Assembly (NCBI RefSeq): GCF_001411555.2
Contig: NC_049915.1
Coordinates: 19,501,424 to 19,565,423 of the forward strand
Reading direction: 5' to 3'
DNA from: Juglans regia
Lineage: Eukaryota > Streptophyta > Magnoliopsida > Fagales > Juglandaceae
Length of the DNA: 64,000 nt
Shown here: positions 1 to 12,360 of the stretch, in pieces
Position numbering within the stretch: the stretch's first letter is position 1
Layout of the letters: the number at the start of each line of letters is the position of its first letter
Program-made: the position numbers and the translations under genes
The notes under the pieces: model-generated
Told to the model about the DNA's origin: nothing
Databases searched by the model: none
The model's input: only the letters and a program-made list of their open reading frames with translations

Positions 1-318
1 TAGTATATTATAACTATTAATATAATAGACTATAGTGATATAAGATTTTAAAATTTAATATTATATTAATTAATAATTTATCGTATAATACAAAACTATT
101 TTATATATAATTATATATTATATAAAAAATTATATACAATATAAAAAATTATAATATATAGGAACCAGTCCGGTTTTAGAAAAAGAAAACTCAGAACCGA
201 TATGATTTTGATTGATTTTAAGAAAAATAAAACAAGTACCGGACCTAACCTATCGGTTCGGTCCGGTCCCTATCTGGTCCGTTTTACCAGTTTACCGATT
301 TTATTTTTACACCCCTAG
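1..318. repeat. AT-rich unclassified repeat with cggttcggtccggt motif
   Basis: The first 150 bases are almost pure A/T. From about 160 to 318 the sequence carries the phrase cggttcggtccggt and ends in tttttacacccctag, directly against the LINE. Related wording recurs near 51,000-51,130 and 56,640-57,130, so this is probably a dispersed non-autonomous repeat. I see no coding potential and cannot assign a family. Confidence 0.4.
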
Positions 319-2139
319 CTGGGACTTGTTAAAGGATGATTTCATGAGGGTGTTTCAAGAGCTTTTCTTGGCTGAAAATTTTGAAAAAAGCCTTAAATCC
401 ACTTTTCTTGCATTGATACCGAAGAAGGTTGGGGCTACAGAGATTAAGGAGTTTCGGCCCATTAGTTTAGTAAATGGGGTATATAAGATAATTTCCAAGG
501 TATTTGTGAATCGTCTAGGTGAGATATTGGGGAAGATAATTACAAAACCCCAAAATGATTTTGTAAAAGGTAGACAGATTTTAGACGCGGCTCTTATCAC
601 TAATGAATGTCTTGACAGTAGACTGAAAGCTGGCACAGAAGGGATCATCTACAAGCTAGACATGGAGAAGGCGTACGATTAGGTTAAGTGAGATTTTCTT
701 CTTTACCTTCTTGAGAGGTGTGGTTTTGGAGAGAGGTGGTAGTCGTGGATCCGCTACTGCATATCAACGGTGAAATTTCATTTTTGATAAACGAAATCCT
801 AGCTGACTTTTTTAATAGCACATGAGGATTAAGACAATGAGACCCTTTGTCTCCATTACTTTTTGTTATTGTGATGGAGGCGCTAAGCAGAATGACCTCG
901 ACATTGGTTAACAATGGTTTTGTGACTGACTTCTCGATTGGAACCCCGGATAGGTGAATTATTAATATTTCTCATTTGTTATTTGTATATGATACACTTA
1001 TCTTTTGTGAGGCAGATCATAACCAGGTTCGAGCACTGAAGGCTCTTCTCCTTTGTTTTGAAGCAACGTCCGAGTTCAAAGTGAACTTCAACAAATCAGA
1101 AATGGTGCCAATTGGTGGTGTTCATCGTATAAGACAGTTTGCTAGCACTCTAAGGTATAAGATTGGCTCTCTTCCTATGACTTACCTTGGACTCTTGTTG
1201 GGGGTTGCCTCGAGAACGTCTTCATTATGGGACATAGTGATTGAGAAAGTAGAGCAGAGACTGGTAGGATGGAAGAGAATGTACCTGTCAAAAGGTGTAT
1301 GGATTTCCTTGATCAAGAGTACATTATCTAATCTACCAACTTACTTTTTGTCTCTATTCTCTATCCGAGCATGTGTGACGTTTCTAATTGAGAAACTTCA
1401 TCGTGATTTCTTGTGAAGTGGAGTGGGTGAGGAGTTCAAATTCCACCTAGTCAAATGGGAGAAAGTATGTTGCCCTATCTCCAATGGTGGTTTGGATATT
1501 AGAAATACGAGAATTTTTAATCGGGAGAAGCTTGGAAAATGGTTGTGGAGATACAATAAGGAATCAGAAGTCTTATAGAAGTCGATGATTGAGAGCAAAT
1601 ATGGAGGCTTATGGGTGGGATGGAGTACTATGAAAATGAAGGGCTTATGGAGTGGGGTTGTGGAAACACATAAGAAGATGATTGGGGGGGGGGGGCTTTA
1701 CTCGCCACAATATTTCTTTTGGATGAGGATTTCAGGATTAAATTCTAGAGTGATATCTGGTGGGGTAACAGTACTCTAAAGGATTTATTTCCTTCAGTTT
1801 TCCGGGTTGCAATTGCCAAAGATGTTTCAGTGGCTAAAGTCATGGTGATATCGGGGGAGCAAATCCAATAGAATATCAATTTTAGTCAGGCAGCACAAGA
1901 TTGGAAAATGAGCGGCTTCGAATATTTTTTCGGCTTTTTTTACTCCATAAAACAGAGTAACCAGCAAGAAGATATGTTATGATGGATACCAACATGTAAA
2001 GGTTCAATCCCGTTTCGCTCTTTTTACAAGTCTCTCACACGAGCCCAATATTTAGTTTCCATGGAGAAGGCTTTGGAAACATAAAACACCTCCTAAAGTA
2101 ACATTCTTTGTGTGGACAACTTCCTTGGGAAAGATCCTC
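319..2139 (+). mobile_element. Decayed LINE (L1-type), reverse transcriptase part
   Basis: This is a 5'-truncated non-LTR retrotransposon. Broken frames read as an L1-type reverse transcriptase: WDLLKDDFM, then [20 protein letters not shown] and [13 protein letters not shown], then a degraded FxDDTLIF active-site block near 976 (here VYDTLIF). It continues through YLGLLLG and WKRMYLSKGVW to a zinc-finger (zf-RVT) start, [10 protein letters not shown], near 2090. Several stops and frameshifts interrupt it, for example after DMEKAYD at 680. The LINE text stops at about 2139 where copia LTR sequence begins. Its 3' end resumes at about 6258, so the two parts are one element split by a nested insertion. 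Confidence 0.85.
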
Positions 2140-2578
2140 ACAGAGAGTTCGGGCGTGATACGCTCGATAGGGAGCTCCAGCGGATGTCACACAGAGAGTT
2201 CGCTCAACATTCGCTCAATAGGTCGCTCAAGCGGAGTTCAGACAAAGAGTTCACTAGTGAGCCGCTCGACAGGTGGCTCAAGCAAACGGCCAGTAAACAG
2301 ATTCACTCGACAAGCCCCTTAAACGAATAACGCATATTTTGTAAAATTAGGATTTTCCGCCGTGTACCCTATATATATATGTATTTTTCTGATACTGGGT
2401 TTGTACAATTGAGCACAGTAATCGCCTCATACATTGTACATTGTGATTCCTCAAGAAATAAAATCCCCTATAGCTTCGTGGATGTAGGCAAGTTGCCGAC
2501 CCACATAAATATTGTATCGTGTGATTGTTTGATTGTTCTTTTCTCATTTACTTTCAATTTTTGTCATCGTTTTTCACA
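2140..2578 (+). mobile_element. 5' LTR of Copia A, missing its first ~65 bases
   Basis: This stretch aligns with the 3' LTR at 5789-6257. Shared runs include cacagagagttcgct, gcaaacggccagtaa, attagg-ttttccg-cgtgta and cattgtacattgtgat. The match starts only about 65 bases into the 3' LTR, so the 5' end was lost at the LINE junction. A normal tRNA-Met primer binding site is not visible after the LTR end. Only acatttgg remains before the gag start at 2591. Confidence 0.75.
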
Positions 2579-2590
2579 ACATTTGGAAAA

Positions 2591-5500
2591 ATGATGGCTG
2601 GAGAAGAAGTGAATGTATATGGGATCGAGAAGTTGAATGACACAAATTATGGATACTAGAGAATGCAGATAAAGGACTACCTATATGGGAAGAGACTTCA
2701 TCTTCCATTGTTGGGGAAGAAGTCAAACAACATGAAAGATGTTGATTGAAACCTGTTAGATCGATAGGTTCTAGGGGTTATCCGGCTAACCCTGTCAAGA
2801 TCTGTTGCACACAACGTCATAGAGGAGAAGACAATTGCAGATCTCATGGTAGCTTTGTAAGGTATATATGAAAAGTTGTCTGCGAATAACAAAGTACATT
2901 TAATGAAGTAGTTGTTTAATTTGAAGATGACAGAATGTACGTCTGTTGCACAACATTTAAATGAGTTCGATACTATCACAAATCAATTATCTTCTATTGA
3001 AATTGAGTTTGATGATGAGAGACGTGCATTGATATTGCTTCACTGGCAAATAGTTGAGAAGCCATAAGAATGGTTGTCAGTAATTCTTCTGGGAAAACCA
3101 AACTGAATTATGATGATATTCGTGATTTGATTTTGGCTAAGGAGGTGCGTGGGAAGGATTCAGACGAGACCTCGGGTTCGAGTTCAACTTTAAATGTTGA
3201 TTCTCGGGAGAGATCGCAAGACAGGAACTCAAACAAAGGCATATCAAAATCAAACAGGGGCAAGAGCAAGTCAAAGTTTGGGCAACATGCAACTTGCTAG
3301 AACTGTGGCAAGGCTGGTCACATAAAGAAGAACTGTAAACATCCGAAGAAGACAGAGAATAATAGTACTAATGTGGTAATTGAAGAAGTATAGGATGAAC
3401 TACTACTTGCAGTTCACAATCCAGTTGATGACTAAACACTAAATTCAGGGCTTCCTTTCACACATCTTCCCATTGAGAGATAATGCAGAACTACGTTGCT
3501 GGTAACTCTGGGAATGTGTACCTAGCTGATGGAGAGACACTGAATGTTGTGGGAATGAGAGACATTGACATTGCACTTCCTAACAAGAACAAGTGGACCT
3601 TGCAAAAGGTCAGACACATTCCTAAGTTGAAGAAAAACCTCATCTCTGTAGGACAGCTCGATGATTGTGGTCATTCAGTAGTGTTCTCAGATAGCACCTG
3701 TAAGGTTACTAAAGGGGCAATTGTATTAGCTCGGGATAAGAAAACTAGTACTCTGTACACGACGACTGGTTTAAATAATATTATTGTTACTCCGTTGCAG
3801 ATAGCACTGCAAATTTGTGGCACTGTATGCTTGGCCATATGAGTCAGAATGGCATGAAAGAACTACTGTCTAAACGCAAGTTAGCAGAACTGAAGTAAGT
3901 TGATTTCAGCATGTATGAGAGCTTTATACTGGGGAAGTAGAAAAATGTCAATTTCTTGAAGAGTGGCAAAACACTAAAAATAGGAAAGCTAGAGCTTGTG
4001 CACACAGACGTGTGGAGACCTTCTCCAGTTTCGTCTCTTGGAAGTTCTCGTTACTGTCACTTTCATTGACGATCACATCAGAAAGGTATGAATATTTTTT
4101 GAAGCATAAATATGATATTTTGATTTGTTTAAAAAGTGGAAAGCCTTAGTTGAGATAGAGACGGACTTAAAATTGAAATGCTTGAGATCTGAAAATTGTG
4201 GTGAATATATTGATGTAGGGTTCAAGGAGTACTGTGCAGCTCACGGTATCAGAATGGAGAAGACCATTCCTAGGACTCCACAGCAAAATGGTGTTGAATG
4301 TATGAACATAACCATTAATGAGCGTGCTAGAAGCATGAGGCTGCATGCTAGACTACCACCTACATTCTGGGCAGACACAATCAACACTATTGTCTACCTA
4401 ATAAATTAAGGGCTATCAGTTTCGTTAGATTGTGGACTACCTGAGGAGGTTTGGAGCGGAAAAGATGTCAAATTTTCTCATCTTAAAACTTTCCTTCATG
4501 GAGACATCGAAGAAGGTATCTACATGCATCAACCAAAGGGATTTGTAGTACAAGAAAAAGAGAGTTCAGTTTGTAAACTGAAGAAGTGTTGTATGGCCTG
4601 AAGCAAGCTCCTAGACAATGGTACAAGAAATTTGACAGTTTCATGTGCAATTCATGGTACATCAAATGTCAGGCAGACCATTGTTGCTATGTCAAACATT
4701 TTGACAATCTTACATTGTTTTATTATTGTATGTGGATGATATGCTCATTTCAGGATCCAGCATTGATGAGATCAATAATCTGAAGAATCAGATGTCAAAA
4801 CACTTTGCAATGAAAGATATGGGAGCTGCAGAACAAATCATTTGCATGAGAATTTTCAGAGACAAAGTCAAGGGAACATTGAAACTCGCACAGACTGAGT
4901 ATGTGAAAAAGGTACTTAGCAGGTTCAACATGGACAAGGCAAAAACCTGTTGGCACACCCTTGGGCAACCACTTCAGACTTAGCAATGATCAGTCACCAA
5001 AGTCAGAAGAGGAACACGACTACATGAGTAAGATTCCTTATGCCTCAGCTATTGGTTCACTTATGTATGTTATGGTTTGCACAAGACCAGATATTGACCA
5101 TGCTATGAGAGTTGTGAGTAGATACATGAGTAACACAAGAAAAAGACATTGGGAAGCTGTGAAGTGGATTTTGAGGTACCTAAAAGGCTCCTCAGAAGTG
5201 TGCATTTGCTTCTCTGGAGAGAGCTTAGAGGTGCAGGGTTATGTTGATGTTAATTTGGCTGGAGACACTGATAGTAGAAATAGTACCACTGGCTTTATTT
5301 ACACTCTGGGTGGTATTGCCGTGTCTTGGGGTTCTAATTTCCAAAAACTAATTTCCAAAAAATAGTTTACTACAAAGCTGAGTATGTTGCTGTGTCAGAA
5401 GTGTCAAAAGAGATGATTTGGTTACAAGGCTTCTTGGAGGAGTTGGGTAAGAAGAATCAGAAGGGCACTCTCTACCGTGATAGCCAGAGCGCCATATTCC

Positions 5501-5696
5501 TCGCCAAGAATCCAGCATTTCATTTCAGGACTAAGCACATTCAGATCAAGTATCATTTCATTCGATCATTACTTGATGATGGCCAGTTGATACTTGAGAA
5601 AATTTGTGGAAGCAAGAACCCTGTTGATATATTGACAAAAGGTGTTACAATTGAGAAACTGAAGTTATGCCAAACTTCGGCTGGTCTTCTAGCGTG
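2591..5696 (+). pseudogene. Ty1-copia gag-pol polyprotein remnant (TNT1-like)
   Basis: This is a heavily mutated copia polyprotein of the TNT 1-94 style. In order I can read:
- gag (MAGEEVNVYGIEKLNDTNYG, then LMVAL and VAQHLNEFDTITNQLSS);
- the CCHC zinc knuckle near 3300, NCGKAGHIKKNC with its first Cys changed to a stop;
- a protease-region segment (VYLADGETLNVVGMRDI, KKNLISVGQLD) and a gag-preintegrase block (LWHCMLGHMSQNGM);
- integrase core pieces (CLRSENCGEY, PRTPQQNGV);
- reverse transcriptase (YGLKQAPRQWYKKFD, YVDDMLISGS) and RNase H (RPDIDHAM, DSQSAIFLAKNP, DILTKGV).
Stops and frameshifts break every domain. Near 4490 an integrase segment ending KFSHLK runs straight into RT text FLHGDIEEGIYM. 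The integrase C-terminus, the linker and the RT N-terminus are therefore deleted. Confidence 0.88.
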
Positions 5697-5788
5697 AAGA
5701 CAGGGCAATGAGTTGCAGAAGTGAAAGATATCATTTTTTCTAGGTAGATGGTGATGCAGTGGCTGTATCAGTCTCCAAATGGGAGAAT

Positions 5789-6257
5789 TGTCGAGTATTG
5801 TGGAGCCTGGCTCAGTCCGCTCCAGCAAAGCATTCATGTCGCTCGAACGGAGACGTTACATAGAGAGTTTGTGCGTGATATGCACAACAGGGAACTTGAG
5901 CAGATGCGACACAGAGAGTTCGCTCGTGAGCTGCACGACATATGGGTTGAGCAAACGGCCAGTAAGTAGCTTCGCTCGACATGCACTCAACACGCCGCTC
6001 GTGCGAATAACTCTTATTTTGTGAAATTAGGGTTTTCCGTCGTGTATCCTATATATATGTATTTTTCTAATATTGTGGCAGTACAATTGAGAACAGTAAT
6101 TGACCCATACATTGTACATTGTGATCCCTCAAGAAATAAAATCCTCTGCAGCTCCGTGGACGTAGACAAGTTGCCGAACCATGAAAATCTTGTGTCGTGT
6201 GATTGTTTGATTGTTGTTATCTCGTTTACTTTTAATTTTTGTCATCGTTTTTTCACA
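5789..6257 (+). mobile_element. 3' LTR of Copia A
   Basis: The LTR begins with TGTCGAGTATTG right after the purine tract aaatgggaga at 5778-5787, a typical plant copia polypurine tract. It ends at TTCACA. A TATA-like run (cctatatatatg) lies about two thirds of the way in. It differs clearly from the 5' LTR by many substitutions, so the insertion is old. LINE sequence resumes immediately downstream. Confidence 0.75.
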
Positions 6258-6531
6258 AGAAGATGGTCCCTATATGCATCATGTGGTGTTTGTGGCAGAA
6301 GCGCATTGATCGGATGTTCGAAGACAAGGAGAGATGCTGGAGGAACTAAAAGCTTTATTTATTAGAACACTATGTACTTGGGTCATTGCTATTGATTTTA
6401 ATAGTCTGGATCTACATCATTTTATTGTCTCTATTGCACCTACATAGTTAGGGCATACTTTTGTATTGTACCTGGCTATGCCTATTCATTGATTAATAAA
6501 ATTTGTTTACTTATAAAAAATAAAATAAAGT
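6258..6531 (+). mobile_element. 3' end of the LINE that Copia A interrupts
   Basis: Just after the copia LTR the frame reads MVPICIMWCLWQKRIDRMFE and, after a shift, LCTWVIAIDFN and IVSIAPT. This is the C-terminal end of plant L1-type ORF2. It is followed by a short 3' UTR, an aataaaa signal and an A-rich tail (ttataaaaaataaaataaa). The part expected between the zinc-finger start at 2139 and this point is absent. The copia insertion was thus accompanied by loss of LINE sequence, which fits the missing start of the 5' LTR. Confidence 0.8.
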
Positions 6532-8150
6532 TATCGTTCTCAGTTCAATATCCATAAATATTTTTAATTCTCATAATTTATCACATTGTGTACTTCAATA
6601 AGCAATTTCTATTCTACATAACTAGCTCATTTTGTTCTCATTTGACACTAGTTAAAAAGGCCCATTCCTTACCATATATGATGTTTTCAAATTGTGAACA
6701 TACTACTAGTAGATCACATGCATGTGCGCGCGTAGTCGAAAGTGTTGAACCAATTAAATTTAGATTCAAAACTTAGGAACTGAAAATTATATCATGAATT
6801 GTCTCACTCAAGCAAATAAATATTACATTTCAATCCAACCACTTACAGTTCATGATGATCCATTAAGAATATTGAATCCGTGGAGATCTATTGAAATGCT
6901 ATGAAATCATGATAACAGATTTACACAAATGCACTACTAATTCCTAGCTAGTTCCTGCTCATCAAATTCTTTCAAAAAAGTATCCTACATCTTCCCCTAA
7001 TTAAGAGATATACAAGATTACTATTTATAGTAGTTCTTAGTTTTTTTAAGTTGAAAATAATAAAATACAAAGGTACAATATATAATTGTTCAGAGATTTC
7101 CAAGGACGTCTAACCAAATCATCATGTATAATTTGATATCCCACGCATGCCAAAATACACCAAGGTAATAGTTGTGTTACTGGTCATATATGTACAACGA
7201 ATTAATGAGGGCAGTGTCTTTGGATAACAAACGTAACAAGGAATTAAGTACAGGTCTTATAATTAAAGACCAATACTTTGGGAGGACAAAAAAAAACATA
7301 AACATTTGTACACGCGACAGATGTTGACAGATAACTAGCTAGGTCAATGGACAGGAATTGACATTTCTTTGCATGTCAACCTCACCACTAGTCACGTACT
7401 AGGCCAGAAATGAAGAAATTGCAACAGGTCGTAATTACAGCTTGATGCTGAAAGATAACAATAATAAGCAAGGGCCTGACCAATGATATTTATAAGACGG
7501 ACAATACATGCACGAGTCAATTCATTCCAGGGTCCAGTTAAGTTTTAATAGATAACGCACGTAATTCCTTGACACAGCACATGGTCATCCAGAACCAGAC
7601 AGCATGCAGGTTCATAATCATCATGTGTTGCTTTAACCACTTCCATGTTTGATAAGCACTGATCATTGCTTTGAGATGAAATTTCGTTTCTCAAAGTGTT
7701 ACATCATCAGTATCGTACCATGGAATATGTTAAAACAAAATTACTCAAACGAAACGATTGGATGTAAATTTTATTTCAGGTAAAAACCAGACATTTAAAC
7801 CATGATCACTCGAATATATAGTGTCTGTCTGACATGAGTTCTTTTACAGACCATCCAAAAATCATCATTTCTATTGCCTCCCTCGGCTAAACCATCCAAC
7901 TGTTAATAATTAGTAGACAAAGTCTGCCTCCTTTGAACTTTTGATTAATCACTCACTACTATAAGCTTTCTATAAAACAAAATACAAAGAAACTCTATGA
8001 TCTTAAGCCATTCTCGCCGAGGGAAAAAACAATTAAGAGCTCATGATATGCCATTTAGGATCCCGGAAAATATAAAACAGTCAATGACAAAACATAAATA
8101 ACAACAATAAATTAAGAAATAAACACATAAAATCAGGAGGACTAGCTAGC
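6532..8150. other. Intergenic, no gene seen
   Basis: AT-rich sequence with no sustained reading frame, no recognisable repeat and no RNA gene that I can support. Confidence 0.6.
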
Positions 8151-8159
8151 GCAAAGATG

Positions 8160-9548
8160 TACGTTTAATTACCTGAGTGATTAACCTAATACAGACGGAA
8201 GCTGCAGTTTGCCCCCAACACCGAGAGAGAATAACAAGAGCTGCAATAAATAATTAAGACCTCAAACGTCAATATAACTTAAATAAACAGTGGAAGCCAC
8301 GTACCTTAGTGATGAAGAAATATCTTCGAAATAAAACTTGAGCTGATAAAATAAAATACAGGAAATTACGCTTAATTGTTGCCATAAAGCAGATCCCCTC
8401 TTCGAAGGCTTTATTCCTGAGACGGGGAAAGGTGCATCTCCGCCCAGACTCCGGAAAGATCATTTTTTTTTTCCATATTTAGCAGTGTCTGCACAGACCC
8501 ACTTCCAAAAAACACCTCTTATACGAGATTATATTAGACCAAGGCGAAATGATGGGCGAAACCTGCGTTAGTAGCAAATAAAATCACCAAAAAGATAAAT
8601 AATCAAGATATTTCAGAGGTTTTTATAGCCGGAAACATGCGTTTGGGGTTTAGAATTAGGGATAGTAGGAAATAAAAAAATAAAAAAATAAAAACCCAAA
8701 ATCAGAGCCCGATTAAGAGAAAAGAGTAGTACCTCATCCAAACATGCCCGTTGCCTTGCATGGTCGACCAGTGAGAGAAGAAGAAGAAGAAGGAGGAAGA
8801 GAAGAAGAAAGAAAGTGAAAACATGAGGGTTTGATGAAACCAAGCAAATAACGTGAATCGTTAATACGGGTGATCCACTATAAGATTTTCCGTTAAAACA
8901 AGAACAGTACTAACCGGACGTACCTTCAAGATCTGCATCCGTCGTCCTCTCTCCCAAAGAGTACCATCAAAAGTCACGCTTTCCAGTTCAATCACAATTA
9001 ACAACGCTAATAACAATGATAATAATAAAATATTTGATGCAGGGTGATAGGAATGAAAGAGTACAACCAATTAAAAAAAAAATAAAAGACAGATAATGTA
9101 GCAGCAGAGAGTGGATAAGAATGGGCTAAAATAGATAGGTCGGTTCTGTCTGCAACTTCTTTCTGATAGAACTTCATGCCGACATTCTTCCACTTGTCAA
9201 ATTTATAAAACCACAGCATTCTCAGGCATTAAAAACAGCAACACATCAGCGGGAGAGAAGGACGAGAGCGTAAGGATAAGAAGGAATATACAGCATCACG
9301 ATGTGTTCGAGGGGCGCCGTCTCTCTGTGTCATTTCCGGGTGCCCCATCTCCCTTGCCTTTTGTCCATTTCTGCCCTTTTTATCTTAAAGAGAATGAGAA
9401 ACACCCAGATGAACATATATATATATATATATAAGAAAAGTCAGCTACAAGGAAGCCTTTTTTGGGCGAAAGAGAAATACTCGGAGAAAGACAGACAGAG
9501 AAGAACGGAGGAGGAGAAGAAGAAAGAGGTAGACACGGTTAAAATGGG
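8160..9548 (-). ncRNA. Probable downstream exons of the MIR156 primary transcript
   Basis: Read on the minus strand, this region follows the MIR156 hairpin and contains several good splice-donor contexts: near 8923 (CTTGAAG|GTACGT), near 8733 (GATGAG|GTACTA), near 8303 (CTAAG|GTACGT) and near 8172 (CTCAG|GTAATT). Possible acceptors sit near 8200-8245 (for example CTGCAG). No conserved protein frame is present. MIR156 primary transcripts in other plants carry introns downstream of the hairpin, which fits. The exact exon chain is inferred and cannot be fixed from sequence alone. Confidence 0.4.
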
Positions 9549-9640
9549 AAGCTGACAGAAAGAGAAGTGAGCACGCACTCGCAAAGGTATGCCCTCATAC
9601 GATTGCTGGAAGCGTGTGCTCACTCTCTTCTGTCAGTTTC
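9549..9640 (-). ncRNA. MIR156: MIR156 precursor hairpin
   Basis: The minus strand carries the canonical mature miR156, TGACAGAAGAGAGTGAGCAC, at 9635-9616, on the 5' arm as usual for the family. The star arm at 9574-9553 reads GTGCTCACTTCTCTTTCTGT and then CA, the usual partner. The two arms pair over more than 20 bp around a loop of about 40 nt. The flank AAGAAAC directly 5' of the mature sequence also matches known MIR156 precursors. miR156 guides AGO1 to cleave or repress mRNAs of SQUAMOSA PROMOTER BINDING-LIKE factors and so maintains the juvenile phase. The precursor stands alone, with no second hairpin nearby. A reading frame that crosses it is only a shadow. Confidence 0.97.
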
Positions 9641-10250
9641 TTAGACTCTCTTCCATGTTCCTCTTTAGATGTGTTCGCTGTTTTTACACAGAAAAAGCCA
9701 AAAGAATCACCAAAAGAACTAGATTCACACTGAAAATGGTATATAAATACTCAACACTGTAAGTCAGATCTAAAAGAAACCTCATATACACCCATTTTTT
9801 TGGCAGAGTTAACTCACCAGCACTCAAAAACACACATACCATTTTACCCTTTACGAGTTTATACCCAACTGATCATCAAGATATAGGGTTTTCCAATCAT
9901 CCAACGACCCAAAACAAACCCTGGGGACCCTATCTATCCCAGATCTTTCTTCTCATTATCTATCTCTTTATTCCCGGCCTCCATACACACAAACCCTTCC
10001 AAACCCTCGGCTTCCTCCCCACCTGAGTTTAACCGCCTGTGAGCCACAGAAAAAAGAGAAATGTGGGAAAAAAAAAGAGCAGCAAAAGCAATGGAGAGAG
10101 ATCATCGAAGTGATTTTGCCTTTGGCAACACCATGTGTTTGCTTAATCAACGAAAGGACAAAGTGAGTTCCGCACGGCACACTCACAGAGAGAACGATCG
10201 AGAGACAAAAGCTGTATTAGTTGAGCGGCGATTGGTTGTTCAATGAAGGT
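9641..10250 (-). promoter_or_regulatory. Upstream leader and promoter region of MIR156
   Basis: This is the 5' side of the minus-strand MIR156 transcript. It is pyrimidine-rich on the minus strand, as plant leaders often are, and has a TATA-like run (TATTTATATA) at about 9741-9750. That run is only about 110 bases from the mature miRNA, so a start further upstream, towards 10,200, is equally possible. I see no coding gene. The open frames on both strands here are short and unlike any family I know. Confidence 0.35.
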
Positions 10251-12360
10251 GGAGAAACTGATTGACTTTTTGGACTAAATGATTTAACGGCACCTGATTT
10301 GACCTTTTCTGTTTGGAGCCGTTCGGACCGTCGGATCCTCACTTGTTGAGGGTCCGGCCTTTTGTTCTAATAATTTATTGGCTAGGACTGCGACAAATGT
10401 CTCCTTTCTTAAGAACTCTCTTATTTATTTATTGGGTATTAGCATGCCTGATTGGTCGCTTTGATTTTGTTAATTACCCTATCCTTTCCTAAATATATGG
10501 CACTTTGTCGGATTATATTTTTGTGACTGACGAAACCATCGCATGAAAAACAGTGACACCCTATAGAATAAAATCTTTCACTCATCACCAATTAGATTTT
10601 GTCACTTTACTATTAAATTATTTAATATTAAACTGTCACTAAAAATATTTTTTATAATGATATTCTACTTATCATTAAGTTTAACGTTCGAACGTGATAA
10701 ACAATATGTAATGGTTTATATTCTATTTGAATGTAAAGATAAAGATCATATTCGAACATATATCTCTAAGTTATTTCTGTAAAATCGAATATTGTGTAAC
10801 TATCATGTTCGAATATATTCAGATTACATTTGAACATAAGCTTCTACGAGTTAAGAAATAGATAAAAGGTATTGTATATTTTAAATTGTCTCCATATTGT
10901 ATCATAATTACATAGATGATAAAAGAATTATCATGTATTCAAACTTTACATTTACTTCAATTAATTGAAACATAACCATTATCTAATTAAATTCATTTAT
11001 ATCATGCAAGCATGTATATTTATCAGAAGAAAAAGGGTAAATCATTAATTACAATATTATCATTAAGTTAGACATTGATGATGATGATGAAAGGTTCAGT
11101 CTCATGGGTCAAGATCAGGTTTAGATTGCTGATTGTATAGATACTATGTTAATTTTTCTCTATCTGATACACAAATATTCTAATTAGGAGATTCATTGCT
11201 TAATGCATTGCATTTTCAACTCTCTTTTTAGAGTCAATCTTCAACTTAACTTTCACTCATATATAATTAGAAGAATGATATTTATCTAACTAATCTAACT
11301 ATTTTACAACTCAATTTAGTGTGTACACTTTATTAAAAGCACTTCAACTTTTAAATTTTATATATTTATAATCTCCCAACATATATTTTTTTGGAATTTA
11401 TGGGTATGGACAAATTGAAGAACTATTACTCAAGGAGAAATTATTGTTGTTTCTGGTTGTTGTAGTACTAGTACTAGTACTAGTACTCCTTTTGTTCTTT
11501 CATGTTAATTTGTATTGCTTAACAATATATGCAACAGCTAGGGCCGAGGTTCATGGGCAAGACATTGAGATCCTTGTTGTGAAATGGGTAATGGCCCCGG
11601 CCGGCTATATATATATAGTGAAGTAAGAGTAGTACTACGTATACTTATACTTTTACTTACAATTTTACATACAAGACTCGTTTTGTTAGTTTTTTTTTAA
11701 TTTCAAATTTCATAATTTTTAGCATATCATTAACTGACTTGTGGAGAATTTAGTTTTTTGTAAGTTTTTCTTAAGTACATTTAATATTTTTCAGTGAAGT
11801 AATATTTAAAGGTGAGGTACTGGTGTTTACTTGGCCAAGTGTGAAGGTGATCTAGCTAGGGTTAATAAAGTTAGAGCGTTAATTCAAACTTGAAGCTCTA
11901 CTAGCTAGCTGTTATTAATTAAGCATATATGTAATAGTACTACTACCTTTGGAATCTATTTCCAAATACATGAAGGACCATGGGCATGCATAGTCCTACT
12001 TTTATCCAAGGTTAATGTTTTTGGGAGTTGAAAATGCTTGGAGGAACTACTAGATCTCTTGGAGATGGGAATACCAGTTAAAGGCTTTGTTGGGGAACGC
12101 AACTGTTATCGGATATCTTCGGACTACTCACTACTATTCACAAACAGTTCGCTACTATTGATCAGAAACTATTCACTATTAGTTATGGATGATATGAAAT
12201 AATCTAAGCATCCAAACAAAGATTTAAATTAGGAGCAAGTTTTGGAGAGAGTTGAGACAATTTTTTGGGAATTGTAGTGGCAGGCCGGGAGCTACCAGTT
12301 TGCAATCGATAAGGCAGCCCAACGAGACTTTTTTTATATAAAAGTGTTGTGGAAGAGTAA
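10251..12360. other. Intergenic, no gene seen
   Basis: AT-rich sequence without a credible gene. There is a short TAGTAC microsatellite at 11,466-11,487. A stretch at 10,500-10,870 with repeated ttcgaac and gtcacta phrases may be a worn DNA-transposon fragment, but I cannot find its ends. Confidence 0.5.

Noticed and set aside
9301..9623. Open frames on both strands across the MIR156 hairpin
   Set aside because: They cross a clear miRNA stem-loop and a TA repeat. Neither resembles a protein.
10061..10246. Plus-strand open frame opposite the MIR156 leader
   Set aside because: Short, without family resemblance, and antisense to a region better explained as the miRNA leader.
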